Positions 15,767 through 25,325 are shown, counted from the first letter of the stretch. The stretch is DNA of 64,000 bases from Algibacter lectus (GCF_900112395.1 NZ_FOLN01000005.1:62001-126000), one strand, 5' to 3'. Notes: generated by a model from the sequence alone, not told the origin. Program-made: numbers and translations.

Positions 15767-18451
15767 TTATTTTACTAAAACTTTTTGTGTGTACATTTTA
15801 TCTTGACTAATCATTCTTAAAATATAAGTTCCTGCTGCTTTATCTTTTAAAGATATTACAGAGTTTGAAACATCTAAAGTACCTTTAAGTACTTGTTCTC
15901 CAAGAAGATTATATAAATAGTACACATAATTACTATCTGTGTTTACTAATTTTACATTTAAAACACCGTTTGAAACTGGGTTAGGATATAAAACTGGAGC
16001 TTGAGAGCTTAAACCAGCTACTTCGTCTGTTCCTAAAGTTACTAACGGACCTGTGCTTAAATTTGCTTGCCAGCTACCTCTACCATAAGTTGCTGCTCTA
16101 ATTATTCCAGTAGATTCTGTCGGATAGAATATCTCTAAATCTTGAACGGCACATTTTGGCAAATCGGTTAAAAATGGAACTGCCGAGCTTACATTATTAT
16201 CGATAGCATAAACGCCTAAATCTGCTCCTATATAAACCTCATCGTAAAGACTATTTTTTCTGTAAACAACAGTATTCATTGGGATATTAGGTAATCCGTT
16301 TGATACGTTTACCCATGTTGCTCCTGCATCTGTAGTTTTGTATACTTTTTCACCATCTGAATATCCTGAAAACACAACCCAAACCTTAGATGCATCGGTA
16401 TTAGAGATGGTTAAATCTTTTAATTTAGCATTTGCAACTGGTAAACCTGCAGAAATATCTGTCCATGTAGACCCCGTATTTGTAGATTTTGAGATAATAT
16501 TCTCTTTTATCACATAGATTACATTGTTACTACTTGGTGCAATCTCAAAACTTAAAATATTTTTATCTGCTGGGCTTGGAGCAATAGCTCCTGTTTTGCT
16601 GTGTGTAAAATCACTATTACCCGAAAACATATCTGTACTTACATATAAGTGCGGACGACCACCAATGTAAACGTTGTCCACATTTCCTGGGTCTTGCTCT
16701 ATCGGGCTAAACCATTGACCTTTTGGTAAAGGTGTTGTCCAAGTTACATCTCTATAATCAGCACCACCATCTGTAGATAAAAAGAAATCTCCATTGGTTG
16801 TAGATGATACAATATAGTTATCGTTAGTTCTATCAATAAAACCATCTTCACCATCACCACCGGTTAATACAGACCAAGCTCCGTTTTTATGTAATAGCGA
16901 ACCAATATCTTGTAAGCCTGCGAAATAAAAATCTTCGGTTGTTTCAGATAATTCAATATTAGTTTGTTGACCTACAGCAATATTAGAAGTAATATCTGTC
17001 CATGATATACCATCGTCTGTACTTTTGTAAATACCACCATCGCAGGTTGCGAATAAGGTAGTTGTAGCCGTATCTCCAGGTAAATATTGAAGATATTGTA
17101 CATCTGCATGCATATAAGCCTCTGGTGCGTCACCTTCCCCTGGGTGGTTTGGGTCTGTACCTCTCCAATACGTAATACGCGTCCAGTTTAATCCACCATC
17201 GACAGATTGCCATTGGTTTACACCTCCAATTGTAATTTTATCTTCATTATTTGGAGACACTGTTATTGCTAAATCATGATTGGCTTGCCCTCCTTCTGAC
17301 GCTGCAGTTGGAGCCATATCTGAATGTAAAATATTTGGTGTAGATGCAGATGATTGTTTTGTAAATGTATCTCCACTATCTGTTGAACGGTAAAACCCTT
17401 CAAACCCTGAATCACTTTCTCTCCCTACGATAGCATATACATAATCACTATCAGCTTCTGTTACGGCTAATTCAATTCTAATAACATCGTTAGCATTTGG
17501 TAAGTTTGCTGAATCTATATAATCCCAATTATCTCCACCGTCTGATGTTTTATACATTTCATACCCGCCAGCATAAGCTACAGTTGAGCTGCCTGGCTTA
17601 TATTCGATATCGAAAAATGTAAAAGTAGGACTAGTTTCTGTACCACTTGGAGCAGTGTGTGTCGCCCAACCATCGGTAGTTTTAAAAATTCCTTTGTTTG
17701 TGGCGACCAACATGATGTTTGATTGGTTTGGGTCCATAACAATTTTATTGATTTTATATTCGTCTTGAGCTGTAAACACTAAACTTGTAGTATTCCAGTT
17801 TAAACCACCATCGGTAGATTTCATGACACCAATACTACTTCTATCGCTACCTCTATCTCCAGTAGCTAAATACATTATATCTGTATTATTTGGGTCGATA
17901 ACTAGACCAGAACAACCAATTATAGGTAAATAATCGGTATTAGTTGTCCAAGTAGTTCCACCATCTGTTGTTTTCCAAAGTCCACCATCTGGTGCTCCAA
18001 CAAACATAGTTGTTGTTGGATTATTTGGATCGAAAGTCACAAAATTTAAACGACCAGATCCAGAATCGTACCCTGAAGCAATCGCATTTTGATTTAAAGA
18101 TACCCATTGAGACGATGTTAATGTCGCCTTCATTTTACTGTTAGCATTTCTAGCTAATTTATTATTGTAACGTTGTTGCCACTCAATAAAATTTGGATAC
18201 GTATGAGATGGTAAAGACATATCTCCAGATGGGTAAATTTTATCTGCAATTTGATTTTCCCAACGTTTAAAAATTTTATACCCTTGTCCTTTTTCTGGAG
18301 CTTTATTCTCCCAGTACTGATTAAATTTTTCTTGAACACTGTAAAATGTTTCATTTTTACTAGATCCCATTTTTGCCCAACTTTTATCGTTTTGCCCAAA
18401 CGATAAAATTGAAAAAAATGCAGTTAATACAAATGCGTAGAGTTTTCTCAT
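15767..18451 (-). CDS. T9SS type A-sorted Asp-box (sortilin/BNR-like) propeller protein
   Basis: An 894-aa secreted protein. After a signal peptide (ending near LSFGQ) come about ten Asp-box motifs of the S/T-x-D-x-G-x-T-W type, for example KTTDGGTTWTT, KSTDGGLNWNT, KTSDGGDNWDY, QSVDGGLNWTR, KSTDDGISWTD and KTTDAGATWVN. They imply two beta-propellers, as in sortilin-like or GH74/sialidase-fold proteins. The last 75 residues are a type A sorting domain (VLYPNPVSNGVLNV ... GTYILRM ... QKVLVK), so it is exported by T9SS and fixed to the surface or released. No catalytic residues can be assigned. A 17-bp box at 18583 and a downstream box at 18545 form its likely promoter; the LuxR-type regulator gene lies upstream. 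Confidence 0.88.
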   Translation of the reverse strand: MRKLYAFVLTAFFSILSFGQNDKSWAKMGSSKNETFYSVQEKFNQYWENKAPEKGQGYKIFKRWENQIADKIYPSGDMSLPSHTYPNFIEWQQRYNNKLARNANSKMKATLTSSQWVSLNQNAIASGYDSGSGRLNFVTFDPNNPTTTMFVGAPDGGLWKTTDGGTTWTTNTDYLPIIGCSGLVIDPNNTDIMYLATGDRGSDRSSIGVMKSTDGGLNWNTTSLVFTAQDEYKINKIVMDPNQSNIMLVATNKGIFKTTDGWATHTAPSGTETSPTFTFFDIEYKPGSSTVAYAGGYEMYKTSDGGDNWDYIDSANLPNANDVIRIELAVTEADSDYVYAIVGRESDSGFEGFYRSTDSGDTFTKQSSASTPNILHSDMAPTAASEGGQANHDLAITVSPNNEDKITIGGVNQWQSVDGGLNWTRITYWRGTDPNHPGEGDAPEAYMHADVQYLQYLPGDTATTTLFATCDGGIYKSTDDGISWTDITSNIAVGQQTNIELSETTEDFYFAGLQDIGSLLHKNGAWSVLTGGDGEDGFIDRTNDNYIVSSTTNGDFFLSTDGGADYRDVTWTTPLPKGQWFSPIEQDPGNVDNVYIGGRPHLYVSTDMFSGNSDFTHSKTGAIAPSPADKNILSFEIAPSSNNVIYVIKENIISKSTNTGSTWTDISAGLPVANAKLKDLTISNTDASKVWVVFSGYSDGEKVYKTTDAGATWVNVSNGLPNIPMNTVVYRKNSLYDEVYIGADLGVYAIDNNVSSAVPFLTDLPKCAVQDLEIFYPTESTGIIRAATYGRGSWQANLSTGPLVTLGTDEVAGLSSQAPVLYPNPVSNGVLNVKLVNTDSNYVYYLYNLLGEQVLKGTLDVSNSVISLKDKAAGTYILRMISQDKMYTQKVLVK

Positions 18452-18544
18452 TTCTTGATGAATTAATTAAGTTTAAATAAATATGTTTTTTGTGTCGTTT
18501 AATTAAATTAACTAAGACTTAGTTTAGACCTAGATAATTACAAT

Positions 18545-18599
18545 ACAAATATCTACACACTACCTTTAAATAAATAATTTTGAACTACTCAGGTACTAC
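18545..18599 (-). promoter_or_regulatory. promoter unit upstream of the Asp-box T9SS gene
   Basis: On the minus strand it reads GTAGTACCTGAGTAGTT (18583-18599), a 27-bp spacer, then TAGATATTTGT (18545-18555), which resembles the Bacteroidota -7 box. The gene start is about 94 bp further on. A copy with a 28-bp spacer is at 18941-18996. Confidence 0.55.
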
Positions 18600-18721
18600 A
18601 CACTTCAGTAAATATGTACCATTACAATGATTATACTGATAACACAAAGCGCTTTAAACACACCTGTATTTTTAATAATAACCAAAGTAATTCCTCCATA
18701 TTAAACAGTCTTTTTGAAAAC

Positions 18722-18757
18722 AAAAAAAACGACTACCTAATGAAATAGGTAATCGCT
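18722..18757 (-). terminator. strong terminator in the gap below the regulator gene
   Basis: On the minus strand AAAGCGATTACCTA pairs with TAGGTAGTCGTTT (two G-U pairs) around TTTCAT, followed by eight T's. It lies about 285 bp below the regulator stop codon. Confidence 0.82.
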
Positions 18758-18940
18758 TTTAGCAATAAAACATATCTATTAAATTTTAGTAATAGCTAAC
18801 TCGTTTTTAATAGAACAAATTTTAATGTATTCTCAACCCTCTACTTTTTGCGCATTAAAAAATCTAATCCTTACCATTTTGTTAATCGATATGAAGTTTA
18901 TTCTCGAAATACAGCGCCTATTAGTTTTATTAATGCACCA

Positions 18941-18996
18941 ACAAATATCTAAAAGACTTTAATGATTACTTGTATTTTAAACTACTCAGGTACTAC
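18941..18996 (-). promoter_or_regulatory. second copy of the promoter unit, facing no gene
   Basis: GTAGTACCTGAGTAGTT (18980-18996), a 28-bp spacer and TAGATATTTGT (18941-18951). Both boxes are identical to those at 18545-18599 although the sequence between them is not, which argues for functional constraint. Confidence 0.5.
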
Positions 18997-19042
18997 TTAC
19001 ACTCGAAAAATTTTATTTTGAAGACTATTGATCACTTAAATT

Positions 19043-20641
19043 CTAACTTTCTACTTTTTTTAAACTCTTAAAAGAAGTATTGAGATACTCTACTAATGTA
19101 AAATCACTTTTTTGAAGATCCATTTTTTTTGCGATACGGTATCTTTTTCCTTCAACAGCTCTAGTAGAGCTATTTAAAAACACAGCGATTTCCTTGCTTT
19201 TAAAACCGACGAATAAATAATAACATATTATAACTTCAGAATCGCTTAACTGAGGATATTCATTTTTTATTTGGGTGAAGAAATCAATATTAAACTCATT
19301 TACTAATTCTAAATGGTTTTCTGTTTTATCTAATAACAACGACGAATCTAAATGAAGGTTTTTCAATAATTCCTTTATCTTTTTTCGCTGTGCATCTCCC
19401 GAATCCATAGACGAGATAGACTTAATCTCCTTTTTAACCTCAACAATATAATCTTCTAAACCATGAACCTTTACTTTGAGTTTTTCGTGAGTCGATTTTA
19501 AATAGGTAAACTCATCGTTACTTTTTTCAAAGTTGGTAATTACCTTTTTAGTTTTCTTTTTATTTAACGTATAGAGCACAAAAAGTAAAATTAAAAGCAC
19601 TGCCAAAGCTATAAGCCACTTAATAATGTGCCACTTTTTTTCTTGCTCAGCTTTTAGTTCTGTTTCTACGTCTAATAATGAATCTCCAATATTAATACTA
19701 GAATCCATTATTTCATTCAACATTTTATGTTCAAAAACTTTTAAAGAATCTATATATTGAGTTTTAGCTTCATGGTTCTCCTTTAAATCGTAATAATTAA
19801 TTTTTAGATTGAAGTAGTTTCTTAAATCATAATCGTTCATTGCGTGCTTTAGCAATTTAGATTCTGATATGTAATAAAAACTAGAGTCTACCTGCTTGTT
19901 TTCTAAATAAAAATCGGCTAGACCAGTCTGTATCGTTGCCAAATGCGATTGATATAATGATTTAGAAAGCGTTGCGTTTCCTTCTAAAGATTTTAGAATA
20001 TTGAAATATTTATGACTTTTACCAATATCTCCTAAATCAATATAATTGGAGCTTAACATAAAAAGCGCGTACATATAATAGTAAGCATCATCTTTTATGC
20101 TTTTGTAATTTTCTAATTGTTCTAAAATAAGTTTATTACTTTTTTTAAAATTCCCGCTAAAAAACTCCACATAAGCAGGCATTTGCATAACCTCTACTAA
20201 ACCATTTTTATTTCCGCTTAGCTCATAAAACTTTTTAGCGTTATCTAAATATTTATATGCGCTAGAATCTTTTTTGATTAAATAAGTATTATAAAAAAGC
20301 TCTAATGACGCGGCACCGGCAGCGTCGTAATTTTTCTCTAACTCCGCATATTTTAAAGCTAATGTAAAATTTTGGTAGCGTTTAGCCGTCTCATTAAATT
20401 TATCGTTAATTAAAGCCTTTAACTCGTAATAACAAGCCAAATGATTCTTTACATTTTTTTTAATAGGGTTGGGAATAGAATCTAAGTACTGTCGCGCTAT
20501 TTTAGGGTTCTCGGAGAATGAATCGCTTGCCAATTCTAAAAACCTTAAATATTTATCTTCATGATTGTGCTGAGAAAAGACACTAAAAACAACAAAGAAA
20601 GGGATTAATAATATAAACTTATTTAAGAATTTAAAATTCAA
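19043..20641 (-). CDS. membrane-anchored TPR/LuxR-type transcriptional regulator
   Basis: A 532-aa protein starting at TTG with an N-terminal signal or anchor (FILLIPFFVVFSVFSQ), a helical-repeat (TPR-like) region to about residue 330, one membrane helix (IIKWLIALAVLLILLFVLYT, about 340-360), a coiled-coil and a C-terminal LuxR-like HTH (SDSEVIICYYLFVGFKSKEI, then SSTRAVEGKRYRIAKKMDL). Such Bacteroidota regulators place the sensor in the periplasm and the DNA-binding domain in the cytoplasm; the ligand is unknown. It is upstream of the Asp-box T9SS gene on the same strand and is the obvious candidate to bind the duplicated 17-bp box. Confidence 0.82.
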   Translation of the reverse strand: MNFKFLNKFILLIPFFVVFSVFSQHNHEDKYLRFLELASDSFSENPKIARQYLDSIPNPIKKNVKNHLACYYELKALINDKFNETAKRYQNFTLALKYAELEKNYDAAGAASLELFYNTYLIKKDSSAYKYLDNAKKFYELSGNKNGLVEVMQMPAYVEFFSGNFKKSNKLILEQLENYKSIKDDAYYYMYALFMLSSNYIDLGDIGKSHKYFNILKSLEGNATLSKSLYQSHLATIQTGLADFYLENKQVDSSFYYISESKLLKHAMNDYDLRNYFNLKINYYDLKENHEAKTQYIDSLKVFEHKMLNEIMDSSINIGDSLLDVETELKAEQEKKWHIIKWLIALAVLLILLFVLYTLNKKKTKKVITNFEKSNDEFTYLKSTHEKLKVKVHGLEDYIVEVKKEIKSISSMDSGDAQRKKIKELLKNLHLDSSLLLDKTENHLELVNEFNIDFFTQIKNEYPQLSDSEVIICYYLFVGFKSKEIAVFLNSSTRAVEGKRYRIAKKMDLQKSDFTLVEYLNTSFKSLKKVES

Positions 20642-20699
20642 AATAATTAGAGGGGTTAATTAGTTTATGCGTTTGGTTAAACAAAAGTAGCTAATAAAC

Positions 20700-20733
20700 A
20701 AAAAAAAGCTGTGTTAAAACACAGCTTTTTTTA
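20700..20733 (-). terminator. terminator of the AIM24-family gene
   Basis: Stem AAAAAGCTGTGTT / AACACAGCTTTTT-type with a T-run on the minus strand, directly below the stop codon at 20755. Confidence 0.88.
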
Positions 20734-20754
20734 TACTCTTAAATCTATTAAAAA

Positions 20755-21555
20755 TTAAAATCTATTATCGCCATCTAGTATATTACCAATACCACCCAAT
20801 ATACTACCTTCTCCTTTTTGACTACCTCCGCTTTGTGGCGCCGATGCCAATACACGACCTGCTAATCTGCTGAATGGTAAAGACTGAACATAGACTGTCC
20901 CTGGACCTTGAAGTTTTGCAAAAAACAAACCTTCGCCTCCAAAAACCGTGTTTTTTATTCCTCCTATAAACTCGATGTCGTAATTTACAGTTTGATCGAA
21001 ACCAACAATACACCCCGTATCTACCCTAAGAATTTCTCCTGCTTTTAACTCTTTCTTCGCCATAGTTCCTCCGGCATGCACAAAAGCCATACCATCGCCT
21101 TCTAATTTTTGCATTATAAAACCTTCGCCTCCAAAAAGACCTCTTCCTAGTTTTTTAGAAAACTCGATACCTACGCTAACACCTTTAGCCGCACATAAAA
21201 ATGCATCTTTTTGGCAAATAAATTTACCTCCAAATTCCGATAAATCTATTGGTATTATTTTTCCTGGATATGGCGATGCAAATGATACATTACGTTTACC
21301 TACTAAATTATTGTAAAAGGCCGTCATGAATAAGCTTTCGCCTGTTAATATACGTTTACCTGCACCTAAAATTTTCCCTAGAAACCCTGAATCTTTTTGA
21401 GATCCATCGCCAAAAATAGTTTCCATTTTTATGCCATCGTCCATCATCATGAAACTACCGGCTTCGGCAATTACACCTTCTTCTGGATCGAGTTCTATTT
21501 CTACATATTGCATTTCTTCGCCGTAGATTCTATAGTCAATTTCGTGTGCTGTCAT
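20755..21555 (-). CDS. AIM24/TIGR00266 family protein
   Basis: A 266-aa protein of the AIM24 family, a three-sheet beta-prism fold. Typical motifs: [20 protein letters not shown] near the N-terminus, [51 protein letters not shown]-like [17 protein letters not shown], then [20 protein letters not shown]. No signal peptide or membrane segment, so it is cytoplasmic. Its role in bacteria is not established. It stands between a DUF4442 gene and the LuxR-type regulator and has its own terminator. Confidence 0.9.
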   Translation of the reverse strand: MTAHEIDYRIYGEEMQYVEIELDPEEGVIAEAGSFMMMDDGIKMETIFGDGSQKDSGFLGKILGAGKRILTGESLFMTAFYNNLVGKRNVSFASPYPGKIIPIDLSEFGGKFICQKDAFLCAAKGVSVGIEFSKKLGRGLFGGEGFIMQKLEGDGMAFVHAGGTMAKKELKAGEILRVDTGCIVGFDQTVNYDIEFIGGIKNTVFGGEGLFFAKLQGPGTVYVQSLPFSRLAGRVLASAPQSGGSQKGEGSILGGIGNILDGDNRF

Positions 21556-21731
21556 TTTTAAAAGGTTTTATTTGATTAAAAATTAATTCATTTACTTGTA
21601 TGTTGCAGTAATTGTGAATTTGTTACAGAGTTAAAAAAGTTTATTTGTGCAATTGCTTAATAGTTTTATTAAATCCCTTTCTAGAAAAAGTTTTATCTAC
21701 AAGAGTAAACACTGAATACAGCGACTAAAAA

Positions 21732-22187
21732 CTACCCCTTCACCTTTACACTCCACTGAAATTTAAAGGTAGATACCACAACACCATCTTGGTTTACACC
21801 TACAGATTCCATCCAAAGGGTTTGCCCCTCTCCTGTTGCTATTGTTTTCTCTAAGGCTTCGTCTATTAAATGTCCGTCATTACAAGTAAATGTAATACGC
21901 CCAGTAGCTTTTTTTGTAAAAGTTGCTGTTTGGGTAGTAACCAACATAGATATACGTTTTCCTGAATCTTGAATTTTAGAAATCATTAAAGCACCTGTAG
22001 AAAACTCGGCAGCCATACCTTGTACCGCCCAAAACATAGACTTAAATGGGTTCTGGTTTATCCATTTATGTTTAACAGTTACCAAGCACTTATCTTTATC
22101 TATATGTTTTGTTCTAACGCCACAGAAGAAGGCAGCAGGAAGCTTAAACATAGTGTAAGTATTTAGTTTTCTCGGTGTTAAAGTCAT
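21732..22187 (-). CDS. DUF4442 hotdog-fold (thioesterase-like) protein
   Basis: A 151-aa cytoplasmic protein of the PaaI-like hotdog superfamily, DUF4442 subgroup: KLPAAFFCGVRTKHIDKDKC, then NPFKSMFWAVQGMAAEFSTG and KATGRITFTCNDG. Related proteins hydrolyse acyl-CoA thioesters, but the substrate cannot be read from the sequence. It is followed by a 176-bp AT-rich gap to the AIM24-type gene. Confidence 0.82.
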   Translation of the reverse strand: MTLTPRKLNTYTMFKLPAAFFCGVRTKHIDKDKCLVTVKHKWINQNPFKSMFWAVQGMAAEFSTGALMISKIQDSGKRISMLVTTQTATFTKKATGRITFTCNDGHLIDEALEKTIATGEGQTLWMESVGVNQDGVVVSTFKFQWSVKVKG

Positions 22188-22297
22188 ATTTATTTATTTT
22201 AGTTTTCACGAAGTTATGAAAAATTTTGATGTCAATCATTTGTTAATTTTATGTTAAATTTCAGTACTATGCGTTACAAAGTACCTTCTTTTAGATA

Positions 22298-22305
22298 TAT
22301 ATTTG
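22298..22305 (+). promoter_or_regulatory. -7 promoter box of the DUF4870 gene
   Basis: TATATTTG matches the Bacteroidota TAnnTTTG consensus exactly, 30 bp before the ATG at 22335. No clear TTG box is seen 19 bp upstream. Confidence 0.5.
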
Positions 22306-22334
22306 CATAAGAAACTATTATATGTTTTAATATT

Positions 22335-22781
22335 ATGCTAGACAACCATCAAAAAAACATCGCAACTTTTATTCATTTATCGACATTTAGTAGGTTCTTT
22401 TTCCCTTTCGGAAATTTTATTGGGCCTATTATTTTATGGGCAGCTAATAAGGATAAATCGGATTTTATAGATCGCCATGGTAAGCAAGCGATTAATTTTC
22501 AGATTAGCATTTTGCTTTACGCTATAATCTTGGGTACGTTATCGGTTCCGTTTTTTATTTTCAAAATATTTAATGGTTTTAATTTTATAGATTTTAACGG
22601 ATTTCAAAATTTCCATATCACTATAGGCAAACCTTCTGCCCTACTTTACATAGGTGGCTTTTTAGGTGTTGTTGCTGTTATTGGTTTTATTATAGAACTC
22701 ATTTGTATTGTAAATGCGAGCCTAAAGGCGAGAGATGGAGAGTTTTATAATTACCCATTAACAATTGAATTTTTAAAATAA
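22335..22781 (+). CDS. DUF4870 domain-containing membrane protein
   Basis: A 148-aa small inner-membrane protein with three to four hydrophobic segments and the DUF4870 hallmarks: a first segment with FPFGNFIGPIILWAANK, then DFIDRHGKQAINFQISILLY and a last segment with VNASLKARDGEFYNYPLTIE. No function is established for the family. It is monocistronic; repeat copy 2 follows. Confidence 0.88.
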   Translation: MLDNHQKNIATFIHLSTFSRFFFPFGNFIGPIILWAANKDKSDFIDRHGKQAINFQISILLYAIILGTLSVPFFIFKIFNGFNFIDFNGFQNFHITIGKPSALLYIGGFLGVVAVIGFIIELICIVNASLKARDGEFYNYPLTIEFLK

Positions 22782-22823
22782 GATAGACCGGTGATGTTAA
22801 AACACAACCTAGCAAACATGCCC

Positions 22824-22941
22824 GCGTTAGGGATTGCAGTGAAAAGCCCACAGGGCTCCCGATGGTAATCGGGTGCACGAGGACTTGTAGCGGAAAGCCC
22901 GACCCTGTTCCTGAACTTTTTTCAGGATAATGGGTAACGCC
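22824..22941 (+). repeat. structured intergenic repeat, copy 2
   Basis: Bounded by GCGTTAGGGATTGCAGTG and GGGTAACGCC. Stems include CCCGATGGTAATCGGG (22858-22873) and CCTGAAC...TTTCAGG near 22910-22926. It aligns over nearly its full length with the reverse complement of 44829-44933 and more loosely with 15119-15225. Confidence 0.72.
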
Positions 22942-23028
22942 AAAATAAAAAATTAAATTTCATCAATAATCAATCATCAAAATCAATCAAAAAATGAACA
23001 GTTTCACAAAATTAAAATGCTTTAGAAT

Positions 23029-23370
23029 ATGAAGATAGAAAACACAAAAGCACAAATGCGTAAAGGGGTATTAGAATTCTGCATACTCTCGGTTTTAAAA
23101 GACGAGGATGCTTATGTTGCCGAAATTCTAAGCACCTTAAAAGATGCAAAGTTGCTGGTTGTGGAAGGTACCATTTATCCGTTGCTTACGCGACTTAAAA
23201 ATGCGGGACTTTTAAACTACAGATGGGAAGAATCGACCTCTGGACCACCACGGAAATATTATGGCTTAACCGAGACGGGAAAGCTATTTTTAAAAGAATT
23301 AGACACCACTTGGAGTGAATTACACCATGCAGTAACCATAGTAACTAGCCAAAAACCACCAAAAAAATGA
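23029..23370 (+). CDS. PadR family transcriptional regulator
   Basis: A 113-aa winged-helix repressor. The PadR domain fills the protein: MRKGVLEFCILSVLKDEDAY, then EGTIYPLLTRLKNAGLLNY and STSGPPRKYYGLTETGKLFL with a recognition helix and beta-wing. Such small PadR proteins often regulate their own operon. The stop codon overlaps the ATG of the PspC gene by 4 bases (ATGA), so the two are coupled; it probably senses envelope or membrane-drug stress and controls the PspC/GIN genes. A 12-codon ORF (22994-23032) overlaps its start. Confidence 0.9.
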   Translation: MKIENTKAQMRKGVLEFCILSVLKDEDAYVAEILSTLKDAKLLVVEGTIYPLLTRLKNAGLLNYRWEESTSGPPRKYYGLTETGKLFLKELDTTWSELHHAVTIVTSQKPPKK

Positions 23371-25166
23371 ATAAAACAGTAAATATAAATTTAGCAGGTA
23401 TATTTTTTCATATTGATGAAGATGCTTACTTAAAGCTGCAACGTTACCTGGAGGCTATTAAACGTTCGTTTACAGACTCGCAAGGGCGATCGGAGATTAT
23501 AGCTGATATTGAAGCACGAATTGCCGAACTTTTTAACGAACGTGTGCAAATGGACCGCCAAGTTATTAGAGTAAAAGAGGTGGATGAAGTGATCTCTATT
23601 ATGGGCCAACCGGAAGATTATTTGGTGGACGACGAGATTTTTGAAGATGAGCCGCAACCAACACCTAGAAGAAAAAAATCGAACGCTAGAAAATTATTTC
23701 GTGATACAAACAACTCATATATTGGTGGTGTATCTTCTGGGTTAGCACATTATTTAGGTATAGATGCTATTTGGATTCGTTTGGTTTGGGTTTTATTATT
23801 TTTTGGATTTGGAACAGGGATTCTACTTTATATTTTACTTTGGGTATTAGTACCTGAAGCTAAAACAACAGCTGAAAAAATAATGATGACCGGAGAACCG
23901 GTTAACATTAGTAACATTGAAAAAAAAATTAAAGACGGTTTTGAAAACGTATCGGAAACGGTGACGGATGTTGCTAAAAATGTTTCGGATTCGGTATCTA
24001 ACGCTACAAAAAACATCGATTTCGAAAAGCAAGGTAGTAGAATAAAATCGTCTTCTAGATCATTCTTTGAAGCTATTGGAGACATTATTATGTTCTTTTT
24101 TAAAGTGATTGCTAAATTTATTGGTGTGCTCCTTATTTTTATTGGTGCCGCTGCTTTAATTGCTTTAATTATTGGCCTATTCTCGGTTGGTGTTGCCAAC
24201 TTTGTGCACATACCTGGTTTAGATTTGGTAGATATTGTTAATGCTGGCGAAACTCCTATTTGGTTTGTTTCCCTACTTACGCTATTTGCTGTTGGTATTC
24301 CTTTCTTTTTCCTGTTCTATTTAGGCTTAAAAATTTTGGTAAACAACTTAAAATCTATTGGTAATGTTGCTAAATTCACTTTACTAGGCTTATGGATTAT
24401 ATCTGTAATTGGCTTAATTGTTATTGGTATTCGCCAAGCTAGCGAGCATGCTTTTGATGAAACGTATGTTGAAAAAACAGAACTCCCAATTACAGCTATA
24501 GATACTCTAAGTATTAAAATGGTTGGTAACGATAATTTAAGTTCAAGCTTTTACCGCGACCACAGTGATTTTAAATTAGCGCATGACGATGAAGGGAATA
24601 AAATAATTTATTCTTCTGATATTGATATTAGAGTAAAATCTACCACAGATAGCGTAATTACTGTTGCTATAGAAAAAAGTGCCGATGGACGCGATTACCA
24701 GAAAGCCAGAGCTCGTGCTAAAAATATTGATTACAACTTCGAGCTTAGAAATAATGTTTTATTGCTAGACTCTTATTTTACAACCGATCCAAAAAATAAG
24801 TTTAGTGATCAAGAAGTAGATGTTGTTCTCTACATTCCAGAAAACATGATTATTAACTTTAAGAAGAACACAGAGTCTTATATTTACTACAGAAACTATG
24901 ATGGTAACCTGATTAGAAGACAACATGTAAACTACAATCTTAAAATTCTTGATAATGACCTTGAATGCTTAGATTGCCCTATTGAGGAAAATGAAGACAT
25001 GGAAATTGAAATCAACATGCCTAACGTTAAGATAAACGAAAACGGTATTGAAGTTAGATCTGAAGAGAACCATTTAAAAATAGACGAAAGTGGTATTAAA
25101 GCAGAATCGGACGAAGTTAAACTGAACATTGATAAAAACGGAATCCATATTAACACCGAAGATTAA
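23367..25166 (+). CDS. PspC domain-containing membrane protein
   Basis: A 599-aa inner-membrane protein. Residues 1-75 are an N-terminal helical domain (AYLKLQRYLEAIKRSFTDSQ, then IIADIEARIAELF), residues 110-165 are the PspC domain (NNSYIGGVSSGLAHYLGIDA ending ILLYILLWVLVPE). Further membrane segments follow near 235-275, 298-322 and 335-360, and a soluble C-terminal domain of about 230 residues is rich in D, E, N and K, ending in repeated NENGIEVRSEEN-like blocks. PspC proteins respond to membrane stress; here the gene is coupled to padR and followed by GIN-domain genes, an arrangement common in Bacteroidota. Confidence 0.9.
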   Translation: MNKTVNINLAGIFFHIDEDAYLKLQRYLEAIKRSFTDSQGRSEIIADIEARIAELFNERVQMDRQVIRVKEVDEVISIMGQPEDYLVDDEIFEDEPQPTPRRKKSNARKLFRDTNNSYIGGVSSGLAHYLGIDAIWIRLVWVLLFFGFGTGILLYILLWVLVPEAKTTAEKIMMTGEPVNISNIEKKIKDGFENVSETVTDVAKNVSDSVSNATKNIDFEKQGSRIKSSSRSFFEAIGDIIMFFFKVIAKFIGVLLIFIGAAALIALIIGLFSVGVANFVHIPGLDLVDIVNAGETPIWFVSLLTLFAVGIPFFFLFYLGLKILVNNLKSIGNVAKFTLLGLWIISVIGLIVIGIRQASEHAFDETYVEKTELPITAIDTLSIKMVGNDNLSSSFYRDHSDFKLAHDDEGNKIIYSSDIDIRVKSTTDSVITVAIEKSADGRDYQKARARAKNIDYNFELRNNVLLLDSYFTTDPKNKFSDQEVDVVLYIPENMIINFKKNTESYIYYRNYDGNLIRRQHVNYNLKILDNDLECLDCPIEENEDMEIEINMPNVKINENGIEVRSEENHLKIDESGIKAESDEVKLNIDKNGIHINTED

Positions 25167-25325
25167 TAATTGAAATGTTTTATATCAAAAGATTGCTAAA
25201 CATCAATTCATCAACCTAAAACAACAATTCAGGTATTTAAAGTTTTCATCAGACGCTTTTTAAAAGATATTTGAATTATAAATAAAGTACAACACAAACT
25301 TTCATCAATCAAAAAACGAATAACT

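Larger units (their letters stand above)
18452..19042 (-). ncRNA. regulatory gap with candidate orphan transcript (about 18725-18940)
   Basis: This 591-bp gap holds two similar promoter-like units, both reading leftward (minus). The right-hand unit (box 18980-18996 plus box 18941-18951) faces no gene; about 200 nt later comes a strong terminator at 18722-18757. A short RNA starting near 18935 is therefore plausible. Alternatives are a long 3' UTR of the regulator mRNA or a tiny ORF (18833-18877, minus, 14 codons). There is no direct evidence of expression. Confidence 0.35.

Noticed and set aside
18833-18877. 14-codon peptide ORF as a gene
   Set aside because: No ribosome site and no conservation evidence; mentioned only as an alternative to the sRNA.
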